Notes: generated by a model not told the origin, from the sequence alone. A DNA stretch of 64,000 nucleotides from Mauremys mutica (GCF_020497125.1 NC_059075.1:103579222-103643221); one strand, 5' to 3'. Shown: positions 12,601 to 27,600, counted from the stretch's first letter. A program made the numbers and translations.

Positions 12601-15600
12601 TTCTAGAATCACTGGACATGACCGTCATGCCTAACTAAACAGAACAGATGCTGTCCAACGTAATATTGGTCTAGAGCGTTATATGGGTGTATTGACCAAA
12701 ATCACAGTAGCATTTGGAAAACTCTGGTAGCATAGAAGTGTTTGATGCTATTGCTATCCTGGCATGTTTTATATTGTTGGAAGCAGCCCCTACAAAAGGG
12801 AGGGGGAAATGTTTGCAGCACCTTATTTGGAGACAGGGCCTGACTCCCTACTGCCTTGCACGTTGTAGTCAGTACAAAAGGAATCTAAACTGCTGCCATT
12901 CTGATTTGGTATTGTTCCACATCCACTTTGGCCAGGTAGAGGTGATTTTCAAGGTGTAAGGTGAGGAGTCAGCCCTAAGACCCTAGTTCAGCTGGATGAT
13001 GCTGGTCAGCAATTTGGCACTTCAACTGACCCCGTCACAACTACAGAATCAGCTGTTTTATTTATATGCTCATTTGCAAGAACTAGTAGTGCAGTGTCTA
13101 TTCTGGATTGTGAAGCTTGAAATACTTGTGATATCTGCTTTAATTTCTGCATGTTAAAATTACAGTGTAAAAATGCAGTACTCCGTCTTGGTAGGAGGAG
13201 TGCCTGTGCAAATTGCTAGAGGCTTAGGGAAGCTCACCAATCTTCCTTAAGCAATGCTAGTCTAGAAATGTTGCTATTCTTTCAAATTGCAAATACCTAT
13301 CCAGTCCCTAAGGAGCCTCAAATATTTGTATATCACAGGCTTGTGTTTGAAAACTTAACTTCCAGAACTCTTTCCTTCAAACTTGTTTGATATGTTTTAT
13401 GTTCAAAATAATGTTTTAAAAACATATTTTTACCTTGTTCTTTCAGACACTGGCATAGACCATCAAGCTCTCCTTAAACAGTTTGAACACCTCAACCACC
13501 AGAATCCTGACACGTTTGAATCTAAAGATTTAGATATGTTGATCAAAGCAGTGAGTGTTAGATCTAAAGTATTGTAGATGTTCACTTGCTATGACTGATC
13601 ATGTATTTCTCTGCAATGAAAGCAAATCCTTTTACTTTATCTATACCAATCTTCTGTAAATACCACACAGATCTTAATCTTAGAGGAACTTAGTTGGCTC
13701 CATTGTGTATTGGAAAGCTTCTATGCCGTTGACATGTGTTCGCCGCAGAACCTGTTAAATCTTCAGGTAACATCTTATAGCATTCTCATTCTTGTGAGAG
13801 TGAGAGCAGCTTTGGGAACAAAACATGACTTGTCAAGGGCATGTAAATTCAGTTCAGTTTTGATAGAAGTGTATTATGCCTGTAGAATATTTTCAAAGTA
13901 CATTTTTATACCTAAATTACTTTCAGTTCGTCACTTAATGACTTTAATATAAGGCAGGGATCAGTAACCTTTGGCACATGGCCTGCTAGGGTAAGCCCCC
14001 TGGCAGGCCGGGCCAGTTTGTTTACCTGCCGCGTCTGCAGGTTCGGCCGATCGCAGCTCCCACTGGCCATGGTTCACTGCTCCAGGCCAATGGGGGCTCT
14101 GGGAAGTGGTGCGGGCCGAGGGATGTGCTGGCCACCGCTTCCCGCCACCCCCATTGGCCTGGAACGGCAAACCACAGCCGGTGGGAGCTGCAATCAGCCG
14201 AACCTGTGGACATGGCAGGTAAACAAACCGGCCTGGCCCGCCAGGGCATTGCCGATCCTTGATACAAGGTAACAATTGCTCCTTTCAAAATGGCCATATA
14301 GATTTCTGGACCTATCTTGTGTATGGCAAGCTGCAATACCACAACACAATTGAATTTCAGATATCGATACTAAAAGTTGCTTAATGGGCACTTAGTGGGT
14401 CTGGTAGAGATTAAATAAATATCAATCACAGGTGTGGTTCTTGCTCAGCTGACACATCAGTGAGATGCAGTTTGGCTGAGTGCGCAGCATGGCTTTTTTC
14501 AATAGTGAAAAATTGCTTCTCGTGGAAAGATAGATTTTAACCTCAGGTATGCAGCACGTAGCACTGTACATCTGACATTAGAAGCTGGTTGAATGTTTTT
14601 GCACGGAGAATTTGGTGAGTTAAAATGCTCCTCCTAATTTACTCTTAAGAAACTTTCCAAAAATCTTACCAGTTAGGAGCATCATTTCAGAAAAAATTTT
14701 GATTGATAGGGAGAGAGGGAAGTTCTTAACTAGCAGTTCTTTCTGTTCTTAAACCATTCCACCTTTGTCTGCTTTCATTTACCAGCTGGAACTACACAAT
14801 TTAAGGGATACCTTAGGGGGCCATTTCCTCTATAATTGTTTTGAAAAATGTGGGGAATTTCAGAGATGAACTCTAAATAATTGGAGAGGCAGTATCAGGT
14901 GAATCTGAACATCCTTTAGGGGACAGCATGAGAAAGCTGAACTTTCTTTAATACTATTAAATACATTAACATCAAAAACTGAAAACTAACAAGCTGCAAA
15001 CTGCTTCCAAGCATAAGCAAGTCTGCATTAACTAACCCCCCATAAGGGTATGTCTGGACTGGGCATGTGGTCCTGTTTCAACTCTAATTGGCAATCAGTT
15101 TATTCAGATTAATTTACATGATTGTAAATATAAGTCTGGATAGTCCACAAACATAGAATTGTAGGACTAGAAGGGACCTTGAGAGGTCATCTAGTGCAAT
15201 CCCCTGCACTCATGGTAGGACTAAGCATTACCTAGACCATCCCTGACATGTGACTCCATGTTTGTTCACTAAACCCTGCGGTAAACCATAGACATTTGTA
15301 TCCTGGAACAAACACCGGGAGTGATAACAGTAGCATTTACTATTTTAAAATGGATTACGCTGATTCATAATAAAGCACTCTTATTCTAGAGTCAATGTCC
15401 ACACGTGAAGTTAATCAGGAAATAGCTATTTGAGAATTTTCCACATAGATGAGCCTTAACACAGACTTTCAAATATTATCCATTTTCACTCACAGTATTA
15501 AAAGTAATCTGTCGTTACAGGTTAAGGGCTCGATTGTAGAGTTGCTATGAACCCTGAGCAAGGGACACCCGAGAGTCTTATAGATTTTAAGGCCAGAAGG

Positions 15601-18600
15601 GACCATCCTGATCATCTAGTCTCACCTCCTGCACATCACAGGCCATAGAACCCCACCGAGCCACTCCTGCAATAGGCCCATAACCTCTGGCTGAGTTACT
15701 GAAGTCCTAAAATCTTGATTTAAAAGACTCCAAGTTACAGAGAATCCACCATTTACTCTAATTCATACCATCAAGTGACCTGTCCCCCATGCTACAGAAG
15801 AGGGTCCAAAGCCCCCAAGGTCTCTGCCAATCTGACCTGTGGGAAAATTCTTTCCCAACCCCAAATATGGCGATCGGTTAGACCCTGAACATGTGGGCAA
15901 GACCCATTAGCCAGACACCTGGGAAAGAATTGTCTGTAGTAACTCAGAGCCATCCCCATCTAATGCCCCATCTCTGGCCATAGGAGTTATTTGCTAATGG
16001 GTCTCATCGTACCATATCCTCCATAAATGTATCAAGCTCAGTCTACAAACAATTTCGTTTTTTTGCCCCTCTCTACTCCTGTTGAAAGGCTGTTCCAGCA
16101 CTACAATCCTCTGATGTTAGAGACCTTTGTCTAATTTCAAGCCTATACTTGCTGAGGGCCAGTTTATATCCATTTGTTCTTGTGCCAACATTAACCCTTA
16201 GCTTAAAATAACTCCTCTCCCTCCCAGGTGTTAAATCCTCTGATGTTTGGTACCTGCTACCTCTTAGCTCCTGGAGGAAGTGCACTGTGCTAGCCTTGTA
16301 CCTGGTGCATCTTATTTCCCTCACCATGCCAGTTCAGCTGCACTGGCTGAAACATATGTAGGGAGAAAGGGGTCGAAACTGTCTATTCTCCAGTCTCTGC
16401 CCATCAGTGTGGGATGGAGAGTAATGGCCCTATGTACAACGTGGGTAGCCTACAGAGGAGAGTAAGGGTGCATTACTGCCTCCTCTTAAACCAATGCATG
16501 AGTGTGGAATGCAACTCAGTTGATTCCTAGAATATTAAATTATGTGAAAGTGATTGCTTTTGCTGAACAAGTAGAGTGGGGAGAGGCGGATATTATGCTA
16601 CACTCTGTTGAAAGATGATCCCCAATTAGTTTACCTCGTGTTTGGCAAAGTAATGGCAATATGGCCAGTCATTCACACTTCTAAGCAATACAGTCTTTTC
16701 AGCATAAACATTTCTTGTAGGCTACAAGTGACCTGGAAAACTATGACAAGACACGCCACGATGAATTTAAGAAATACGAGATGATGAAGGAACATGAAAG
16801 GAGAGAATATTTAAAAACACTGGATGAAGAGAAGAGACGGGAAGAGGAATCCAAATATGAGGAGATGAAGAAAAAGCATGGAGATCATCCCAAAGTCAAT
16901 CATCCTGTAAGGATACAGTGTTTACACGTTTCTTATCCTGCTAGAGAAAGCTTTGCATACCAAAGGGTAACGGCTTATAACAAAACAGGCCTGGATAACA
17001 CCTTGTTCATTCACATATGATCAGCATTAAAATGGGGAATAAAGACTAATACTCTGTGGATGGGATTTTCAAAAGGCTCAAACTCTGCTCCCTTTGAAAT
17101 CAGCGAGAGTTTTACCACTGAATTTGATGGAAAGAGAGAAACCAGTCCTGGGCGCTTTAGAAAACCCTACCCTAGATACCTGTTATCTTTGCTGTGTTTG
17201 GTATACAGCAATGTGATATACTGGCAAAATGCTTGCTCATAAAGACACCAGAGATTATTCAGGATTATTCTGCACCACCCATGTTTACATTGCAAATCCC
17301 AACATTACAGCTACCTTCCCTCTGGGCAATAAGAGTAGACTGAAATTCACTTTAGACATAGTTCCTAAATGAGGGGCTGTGCAAAGCAATTCCAGGGGTT
17401 CCTTTTCCCCAGAGTCGGAGTATGCTCAACCCCTCTGCCTTGTGACAACATAGAGCCTGACTCAGAACCCATTGAAGTCAATGGAAGAAGACTCATTGAT
17501 TTCTGTGGGCTTTGGATTAGGCCTATAAAGCAGGGCCATTCCAAAGGTTTTTGAAAAGCCTTTTTGAGAAACTTTAACTCCAGTTTAGGGCAATAAAATT
17601 ACATGTCATTACTTTGAGTGATTTCTATTTGTAACCAATCTACAGGGAAGCAAAGACCAACTGAAAGAGGTGTGGGAGGAGTCGGATGGGCTGGATCCTA
17701 ATGACTTCAATCCAAAGACATTTTTCAAGTTACATGGTAAGAGATTAGATTTAGTTAAAAAGGTGTAAATCAATTGATTCTTGCATTATCTATTTGTTTA
17801 GAAGGTGTTATCATCTGTTGGGAAAAATCTGGTCACACCAGCTATTTGGATGAGTCCAGAAGGACAAAAAGGAGTAAATCAGCAGTTTTGTCAAGTTCAA
17901 ACTGTTCATGCAAGAGCACTTACCACCACATTGGGTGAATGTACTATTGTACTGCTACACTCTCAAGTGGAGCAATGTAAAAATTCAATAGTGTAAGGGA
18001 ATCAACTCACCCCTGCAGCGCCTCCTGCTGGTCATCAGCTCTTCCAGCATCCTGGAGCACCCCCTGCAGGCTGGTGTCCTGCTGCCACTGGCCCCTCATG
18101 TCCCTTCCAGGACCCCAGTGCCCCTTTCTCTGGGTTGCTGCCCCCCTGGCAGTACCCTCACACTCTGGGTCTCCCCACCCAGGGGAACCCCCACCCACCT
18201 CAGTGTATGGCTACTGCCAGTCACTATCTACTCCCACTCCCTGGGGCAGGCTGCAGTATACACCACTCATCACAGGCAAGGTTGGGTTGGACCTGCTGCC
18301 TCTCTCTATAGTTGGGCTGCCCCTCTGCAGCCCCAGCACTGGTCTTAGGCCCTCAGCTAGGCCTGCAGCCTGGGGGGTTTCCAGGCTGGAGCACCTCAGC
18401 TCCTCTAGCCTTCCCCCAGCCCTGCTCCACTCCCAGTACCCTTCTCAGCTCCCTAGCAGCCAGGCCCTTCTCTCTACAAGCAGAGAGCCACTCCTGAGCT
18501 TCTGGCTGCCCAGGCCTTCTTATAAGGCCTGGTTAGTCTGTTTGGGGCGTGGCCCCAGCTGCAGCCACTTCCCCCAATCAGCCATGGCTTTGCTCCCTTC

Positions 18601-21600
18601 CCCGTCCCAGCCCTCTCCTGGGCTGTTTCAAGCCCCAAAGGGCAGGAGCGGGTAACCACCCCGCTACAAACAGGTTATATTTTAAAAAAGAGCTCATGTA
18701 TCTCCAAGAGGAATGCAATAATTGTATGTGGCAGTAGGTTTAAAAAACACAGCTGGTTCTTCAGTTGCCAGGTAATTTTTTTTTTAGGGGGAAAGTCTTT
18801 AGTTGTCATTTTGCCCACAAACTACGCCATCAGGATGAGCCACAGAAGGACTGTATGAATGAACTTGCAGTTCCACCATCTCAGTCTAGCTCAGTAAACA
18901 GAGTGTGGCTCATTCTACTGCAGGGTTGGGCCTAAGGGCCACATCGGGGTATGGAAATTGTATGGCGGGCTATGAATGCTTACAAAATTTAGGGTTAGGG
19001 TGTGTGGAAGGAAGCGGGGGGCAAGGACTCCGGCTGGGAGTATGGGCTCTGGGGTGGGGCTGAGGATGAGGGGTTGGAGGTACAGGAGGGTGTTCCTGGC
19101 TGGGACCGAGGGGTTCAGAGGGCAGGAGGGGGATCAGGGCTGGGGCAGGAGGCTGGAGTGCGGAAGGGGGTCAGGGGTGCAGGATCCGGGCAGTGTTTAC
19201 CTCAAGGAGCTCCCGGAAGCAGCGGCATGTCCCCTCTCCGGCTCCTATGTGGTGGCACAGCCAGGCAGCTCTGCATCCTGCCCCATCCGTCACCCCTGCA
19301 GCTCCTATTGGCCGCGATTCCCGGCCAATAGGAGGTGCGGGGGTGGCGCTTGGGGTGGGGGCAGCATGCCGAGCCCCTTGGCTGCCTCTGCGCATAGGAG
19401 CCAGAGGGGGGACATGCTGCTGCTTCTGGGAGTCACGCAGAGCCATGGCATGCGCGGCGTGGGGCAAGCCCCCGACCCTGCTCCCTGGCGGGAGCAGCGC
19501 AAGCCCCAGACCTCACTCCCCGGCAGGAGCTCGAGGGCCGGATTAAAACATCTGAAGGGCTGGATGCAGCCCCTAGGCCGTAGTTTGCCCACACCTGTTC
19601 TACCTCCGGAAAAGCACAGAGAATTGGGCTCCTTCAGGGACGGTCACGGTCCTCTAAAAAATAAATAAAGGTGCCTTTACTATTTCTGGTTTCTGCAGCC
19701 AGAACTTGAAACGGTAGCAGAGAGGTGTAAGCTTTGCCCATTGATCTTAATAGGGTGTTCACATCCCTAAATCTCATCACTTAACTACTTCACTGCTGAG
19801 CTGTATGCAAAGGCACTTAGGCCTCATCTGCACAGTGGGATAATGTGCTCTATGGCAGCTGATTTCTAAAGCGCATTAATGTGTTGTGCATTAATTGGTC
19901 TGTATAGACCCTGCTGGTGTATGCTAAAGGTTCTCTGGTATGCTTTAATGTAGTAGTGTCATAAACAGATAGTTAAGGGTTAAAGTCTCTTTTACCTGTA
20001 AAGGGTTAACAAGCTCAGTAACCTGATGAACACCTGACCAGAGGACCAATCAAAGGACAGAATAATTTCAAATCTCTGTGGAAGGAAGGCTTTGTCTGTG
20101 TTCTTTGTTTGAGTTGTGTGCTCTCTTTGGATCTAAGAGAGGCCAGACATGTCTCCAAGTTCTCCTGGAGTATTTCCTACTATCCAGTATAGTGAGTATT
20201 AGTTAAAAAGGCGGATTAGTCTTTTGAGTTGCTTTCTTTATTTGCAATTGTGTGTTTGCTGGAAGAATTCTTTATTTCTGTTGCTGTTACTGATTATTCT
20301 GAGGAGGAGGGAGGGGGAAGTCTCTCCAGTTTTTATAAGTTAGACCCTGTATTTTTGCATCCTGGTAAACAGAGATAGTGTACTTTTTTTTCTTTCTTTA
20401 ATAAAATCTTCTCTTTTTAGAACTTGATTGATTTCTTCCCTTGTTTGGATTTTCAGGGGAAGGGGAGGGGGAAAAGTGAATCCCTCTTTGGTTGATTCAA
20501 GGAGTTTGAATCAGGTATCTCTCCTAAGCACTAGGAGAGGGGAGGGGGGAAATGGGTTGTTTCCCTTTGTGTTGAGATTCAAGGAGTTTGAATCAGGTAT
20601 CTCTCCTAAGCACTTGGAGAGGGGAGGAGGGAAATGGTTTGTTTCCCTTTGTGTTGAGATTCAGGTTTGAATCTGTGTTCCCCAGGGAAAGTTTTGGGGG
20701 AACAGGGAGTGTCTCAGACACTTAAAACTTGACTGGTGGCAGCGAGAACCAGATCTAAACTAGGATTTTAGTTTAGAGGAGTCCATGCAGGTCCCCATCT
20801 TGTGAACGCTAAAGTTCAAAGTGGGGAATAAACCTATGACATGGTAGGCAGTGGTGGGATGGTATTAAGAACCAGGAGCCATTGAGAGCTATTCTTTCCC
20901 TCTAGAGCAGGGAGGCAGCCTGAGAAGAGGGGCTGTATAGACCCTGCTGGTGTACGCTAAAGGTTCTCTGGTATGCTTTAATGTAGTAGTGTTTCAAATC
21001 TTTCAATAAATGTACATCATCTTAGTACGCTTTAGAAATAACACTCTTGTACAGCACATTACCCTACTGTGTAGGCAGGCCCTTACTTGATGCAGCTGGA
21101 TGTGCCTGGCATTATGCTGATGGTTTAATGAAAGGCTGAACAGAAACAAATGGAGGAAACTAGGTTTGGTTTTGGTTTTGACTCACCCAGTTCACAAAGG
21201 GAAAAAAAATGCACAAGCTGAAACTAATGCCAGCTCCAACTAAAGCAAAGAATTTCTGAACTGTCTGCCTGACCTTTTTTAATCCTGGTTTATGAGTATA
21301 TTAAAGTCCTATGCAATTTAGCCACTCTACTTCACATTCAAAAAAGTATTAGATTTTATTTCTTTTCTCCTAGGAATCTAAGTAGAGCCTATAGCTTCTT
21401 CTTTTGTGTCAGTTTCACCAAAACAGAAATAGCCAGTTCTTCTCATTAAAAATTAACATATAAGTTCTCTGATGCAGCTAACTTAAATAGTATATAAACA
21501 CTTATTTGAATTAGACTAGACATTCTCTCAACCATTAAAGTATCCAGGGCCGGCTCCAGGCACCAGCCCAGCAAGCATGGGCTTGGGGCGGCCAAGGGGA

Positions 21601-24600
21601 AGGGGCAGCACGTTGGGCTTTTTGGTGGCAATTCGGCAGTGGGTCCCTCGGTCCCTCTCGGAGAGAGAGACCTGCCGCCAAATTGCCACCGAAGAAGAAA
21701 GCGGCGCAGTGGAACTGCCGCCGATCGCGATCATACCTTCCCCCGCCGCCTGGGACGGCAAAAACCCTGGAGCCGGCCCTGAAAGTATCATATAATATGC
21801 AGATTAAGAACGGATCGTCACATAGCATGAGTTACCGATCTACAGTTACCAAATATTTAATAAATTTCCTTGCCTTGCCAAACTCATGTTAAACTGGGAG
21901 GATGGAGTATTTATATAGCAGTCAGCAGAATTCTGTAATTTGCTTGGAGAAACTTCCATACATTTAGCCAAACTTTTCCACAGGTTCCTGGTGGTCTGGG
22001 ATATATTTACAAATCTTGCCCAGGTACAGCTACCTTTTCTCATGTTGAGCAATACCTTACTGAGGAGTGGCCTGGGTATTCTTATTTTAGGTTTTAACCA
22101 ATAAACACCAATAAAAAACACACCCTGCCCCAAAAATGAAATCAGTGTTTATCCAATAGACACAGGAATAACACCAGAAATGGTTACTTGTAGTTAAGGG
22201 TTTGTTTACATAGAGCAGTAATGCAGACTACAGGAATCTGTGTAGATCCTAACAGTGCACACCAAAGGTTTCCTAATGCACTTCAGCATAGTGCTGTTTG
22301 AAACAGTACTATGTTAAAGCACACTAGAGAACATTACAAAGAGATTACAGTATATAGAAGAAGAAAGCCCTGAAAAAAACCCCATTTTTGGACTTCTACA
22401 TAAAACTCAAAAATTGCTACAAATAATCCCCCCAAAATGAAAATAATAAATCCCCCCAAAAGACAGAGGGCCTAGAGCCCCATTATGATCTGTTTGGTTA
22501 GCAGTTTCTTTTAGCTTTAGATGCCTTTTAGCTTTTCTTATTTGAGAGTTAGCGGAATCCTTGCAGCCTTATCTGATCATAAGTAAATATCCAAGTTGCC
22601 AGAAATCCAGTGCAGACCAACCATGGCCTGATTTATGGTTAAGTGGCATAATCTCCATGTCATACTCTGTACTCAGCATCTTATTAGGTACAGAGGTTAA
22701 TCCACTCTAGACTCTGCTGGCATCTGCTTATCTGACCCATTGTGAACTACTGTATTCATTATCTTCTGTATTTACTGAATATTTTCAATTCTTGTACTTT
22801 TCTAGATGTCAATAACGATGGCTTCTTGGATGAGCAAGAATTAGAGGCCCTGTTTACTAAAGAGGTAAAAAAAAAAAAAAGGAACATTTCAGAGCATTCA
22901 ATATATTGATGCGTCCCCTCTCTTTCTAAAGGGACATTTACTTATTTTATTTTGATTTAGACTATGAACAAGAACATTTATCCCCAGGTCTGAGTGACCT
23001 TGACACTCTAAAATTATTCAGCACACCAGTAAGGGAGAGAAACAATGGTTTAGCGATTAAGGCAGAGGGCTGGGATTCAGGAGTCGTGGGTTCAATATCT
23101 TGCTCTGCCACAGACTCTCATGAGCCAGTGAGCGGAGATGGACCTGACAACATGCCCTCAGGGTTAACAAACTCAGGCTATTATGGACCAAAGTAGAGTG
23201 AATTCTAAACTGTGCTGCCCTTACAGAGAGCACCTTGCCAGTAGCCTCCTCTCCTATACCGGTGGGGCTCCCAATGGGGAGAGAGGCAGTCTTTTAGATG
23301 GGTGTTTGCCAACCACTTATGGTTTTGTAAATTAGAACCATAATCTGAAAAATCCACTCCAAAAACTATAGTTAGCCAGTGCAGGTCAAGGAGTACAGAA
23401 CAACAATGATGATGATGTTCGTCCATCGTTTTCGAAGAAGACCTTAACATCTATCAGGTTGTGAGCTGTCCACAGTGCGTCCGCAAATGGCTGGTAAGGC
23501 CAATACGGGCACGGAATGTTCTGCCACATGTCGGGCAGACATGCGTGGGCACCACTGTTACAACATTTGCAGCTCTGGCTTTACGGAGTGCTCGCTTCTC
23601 TTGTGCTAGTGTTATCCTTCTAGCTTCAGATGTCTGGCAGCCTTGGTGGATCAGCGTACGCCATGTCGATCGGTCTTGTGCCAGGGTTTCCCAGGAGGTG
23701 ATGTCGATATCCAGGGACTTAAGAGAGGCTTTCAGCGTATCTTTGTATCGCTTCTTTTGTCCCCCGTGCGATCGCTTTCCTTGAGACAGCTCACCATAGA
23801 AGAGCTGTTTGGGGATGCGGTGGTCTGGCATCCTCACAACATGGCCTGCCCAGCGTGTCTGGGCTTTCATAAGCAGAGTGTAAACTGATGGCAGGCCTGC
23901 TCTGGAAAGGACTTCTGTGTCAGGCACCTTATCCTGCCACCGAATCCTCAGAAGTCTGCGGAGGCAAGTCGTGTGGAAGTGGTTCAATTGCCTAGCGTGC
24001 CTCCTGTATACAGTCCAGGTCTCACTGGCATACATCAAGGTAGTTAGCACTACTGCTCGGTAGACTTTAAGCTTTGTAGCAAGGCTTATTCCACGGCGGT
24101 CCCACACGTTGGTCAGCAGTCCGCCAAATGCAGAGCTTGCCTTGGCGATTCTGCAGTTGACCTCGATGTCAATTGTCACTGCACGGGAGAGGGTGCTGCC
24201 AAGGTATGTAAATTGGTCCACTGCTTGCAGCTTTTGCCCCTTCACTGTGATGATGGGCTCTTGGTGTTGGGCTTTCGGAGCTGGCTGGTGCATCACTTCG
24301 GTTCTTTATGTTGATAAGAAAGCCAAAGTTATCGCATGCTGCTGCGAATTTGTCCATGCTGGCTTGCATTTCCTGCTCTGATCCAGCATTCAGGGCACAA
24401 TCGTCAGCAAAAAGGAGGTCTCGTAGCACAGTCTCCTTTATCTTGGTGACAGCCTGGAGTCTTCGCAGGTTGAACAGTTTCCCATCAGTCCTGTATCTCA
24501 GGCTGACTCCCAAGGAACTGTTCTGAAAGGCGTCTGACAGCATGGCTGAAAACATCATGCTGAACAGGGTCGGTGCCAACACACACCCTTGCTTGACGCC

Positions 24601-27600
24601 ATTTGTGACGGGAAAGGCCTCTGAAGCTTCTCCGTCGTCCAGAACACGAGCCGTCATGCCGTCGTGGAACTGACGTACCATCAGGATGAATCTATCAGGG
24701 CACCCAAACTTCGACATGATACGCCACAGACCTTCACGACTGACAGTGTCAAAAGCCTTAGTGAGATCCACAAAGATGGTGTACAGTTCACGATTCTGCT
24801 CTTGACACTTCTCTTGGAGCTGTCGGACTGCGAAGATCATGTCCACAGTGCCACGCTCTTTACGAAAGCCGCACTGTGTCTCGGGTAATAGACCCTGTTC
24901 CAGGTGGTCAATCAGGCGATTCAGCAACACTCGTGCAAGGATCTTGCCTGCGCTGGAAAGCAATGATATTCCTCTATGATTGTCGCAGACTTTTCGATTT
25001 CCTTTCCTCTTGTAGAGGTGTACGATGGATGCATCTTTCAATTCCTGAGAACAACAATACACACAAAAAGAGGCACCACTTAACAAATGGACACTGGGTT
25101 CAGGACCAGATTTACACCCAGGTCCTGCAATTGACCTCATATGGTCCCACCTCTGTGCCCACATGGGGTTTGATTGAAGTCAGTTGGGCTCCTCGCCTGC
25201 ACTAAGGCAATCATAGGATCGGGGTCTAGATTTCCATGTGAATTTAAAATATAATCCTGTGTAGAGGACATTACAGTAGTCCACTTGAATTAACAACTGG
25301 CTTCATACCATTGAAAAGCTCACTTTCTGCTTAAAATTATGCTAAAATACAATTATTTCTTTACCTAGAACAATTATTTCCCTTCAGATTTACTGTTCAG
25401 TCAAAAGTGCCACAGCTAAATGTAATGCAAAAGCATATCAATGTCAGGGCTGGTTCAAATTGGTGAAGCTTTGTTTTTAAGCAACATTTTACATTATTGT
25501 CTCAAATGTGCTCTATTCTGAGTAAGCAGTCCTTTCTTTCAGCTAATGTTTACTACATTTATTTTCAGCTGGAGAAAGTATATGATCCCAAAAATGAAGA
25601 GGATGATATGGTGGAAATGGAAGAAGAAAGGCTAAGAATGAGAGAGCATGTTATGAATGAGGTGTGGTCTGAAGGTTAACAGAGCTGGCCAAATCCGGCT
25701 CTGTTGTACCTGTGCAATCCTACTGAAGTCAGCGAGGTTGCCCAGGTACAGCAGAGGGAAATTTTGCCCATTTTACTCTATACTGCTTCACAGGCATACA
25801 ATTAATTCAAAGCATACTATGCTGCAATCTCTTGTCATCACTCAGACAAGATGCTGGATAGATAAAATTGCTTGGTAAAGTCCATGTTCCCATTTCCTGA
25901 GTTCCAGAATAATCATGCTGTGGAGCAGGCCTGGAGATCTCTACAGATGTCCCAGGATCCACAGATATTACCTGTGAATCCTGGGGCATGGAGTAGCACA
26001 GGGCTGGCCTCTGTGTTGTTCCCTTAGCCTGCCTTATACATGTGTCAGAACAGCTCCAAGCTGAACAATTTTGTCAGTGCTTTCTTGCCTGTATCCAGCC
26101 CTCCCCCAACTTCACAAGGAGTCTGACAGAAACGTATGTCAACATTCATTCTTGCAGATATTTCCCAGGGGTGTTGGGAAGGGATGATGCTCTATAGAGC
26201 TGGTGTCCACCAGCAACAGCACTTCTACACCCAGCTGTTCTCCCTAAAGCTTGAGGAGTGCATTGAGGTTGTGCTTCTATTAGTCAGAGGGAGGCCCTGA
26301 AGGAAGGATTCTGGGACAGTTTAACTGGTTTCCTGCTACTAAAATGGAAGGTTAGGATGGATCACAGTTATTGGCAGCAAGTTTTCAGTCAGCGTTTAGT
26401 ATGAGCTTCTTTTGGAGTTGAAAGGCCAAGAGAACTAAATCCTAGATATCGAGGTTATAGATGTATTAGAAATCCTGGCTTGCAGTTGGCACAGCTCAGA
26501 AACATAAGACTGTGTTCAACTTAATCCTGCATTAATGTCTTAGTAAGACATTCCAGTGAGAGAGACAGTAGTAAAGCAAGCATTTGGAAAGGAAAGCAGA
26601 ATCAAAACCAATTGAAAAAAGTTGCAGGTTTGCACTTGAAAATGAAAATAGGTCTGGTTTAAGATGAAAAAACAATCACATGATTAAGTTGCTTTATAAA
26701 TGTAGGTTCAGCCCCCTCAAAGTGTCTTGTATTGGTCAAAGATGTGTTACATTTTATTTTTGCTTTAACTAGATCGACGTCAACAAGGACCGGTTAGTAA
26801 CTTTACACGAGTTCCTGAAAGCTACAGAGAAAAAAGAATTTTTGGAGCCAGATAGCTGGGAGGTAATAATAGCATGTTCCAGGTGGAACATACTGTACTG
26901 TTACTATCAGTCTAATCAGGAAACTAAGTGTCATGTTTGTCTCTGACTTTTCAAATTTTCCTCCTCCTTGGTATGTGCCTATGTGCCATGGTTAGAGGCA
27001 TTAGCTAAATAAAACATCATCTAGGTATTTAAGAACATAAATTGAATAGGTCTTGTGTCATCATGTGGATTATCTGAAAGCCTGTTACTTGCACAGGCCT
27101 TTGAAACAGAAAACAAACATTTTGGCTATGGATTTCCTTGGATGGAGGACAGAGTTCAATTAGAAGCAGAAGTGATTTTTTTCCACCTCGTCCCACATTT
27201 TGAGCAGGATTCAAACTATTTCCTCATAAGTAGAAGTGAGGAATTCCTTCACGGTACAATATATTTTTGGAAGTATCAAACCAACACTTTCTGTATTGGT
27301 GAATTTTAGAATCCATCTCGTAGCCATAGCATTGTGAAGATTACTAATTTCCTTTTGCAAATTGTATTTTTATTATTCCTGTGTGAAGGTTCTTAGTTCT
27401 CTACGTTTTCTTGCAGACATTGGATCAACAGCAGGTCTTCACCGAAGAGGAGCTGAAGGAATTTGAAACACATATTTTGCAGCAGGAAAATGAACTCCTG
27501 AAGAAGGCAGAAGATCTTCAACAACAGAAGGAAGAGCTACAGAAACAGCATGACCAGCTTCAGGCTCAGAAACAGGAACTTCAGCAGGTGCTGTCATTGT

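Larger units (their letters stand above)
19820..21082. mobile_element. Harbinger-like MITE split by an LTR insertion
   Basis: Outer ends ggcctcatctgcacagtggg and ...ccctactgtgtaggcaggcc are inverted repeats, flanked by TTA on both sides (19817-19819 and 21083-21085). A related uninterrupted copy lies at 22200-22340 and shows the arrangement before insertion. The interior is interrupted by the LTR at 19957-20841. Confidence 0.65.

Noticed and set aside
18074..19668. Long open frames (193 and 230 codons)
   Set aside because: They lie in GC-rich repeats with bordering inverted ends. Composition explains the lack of stops.
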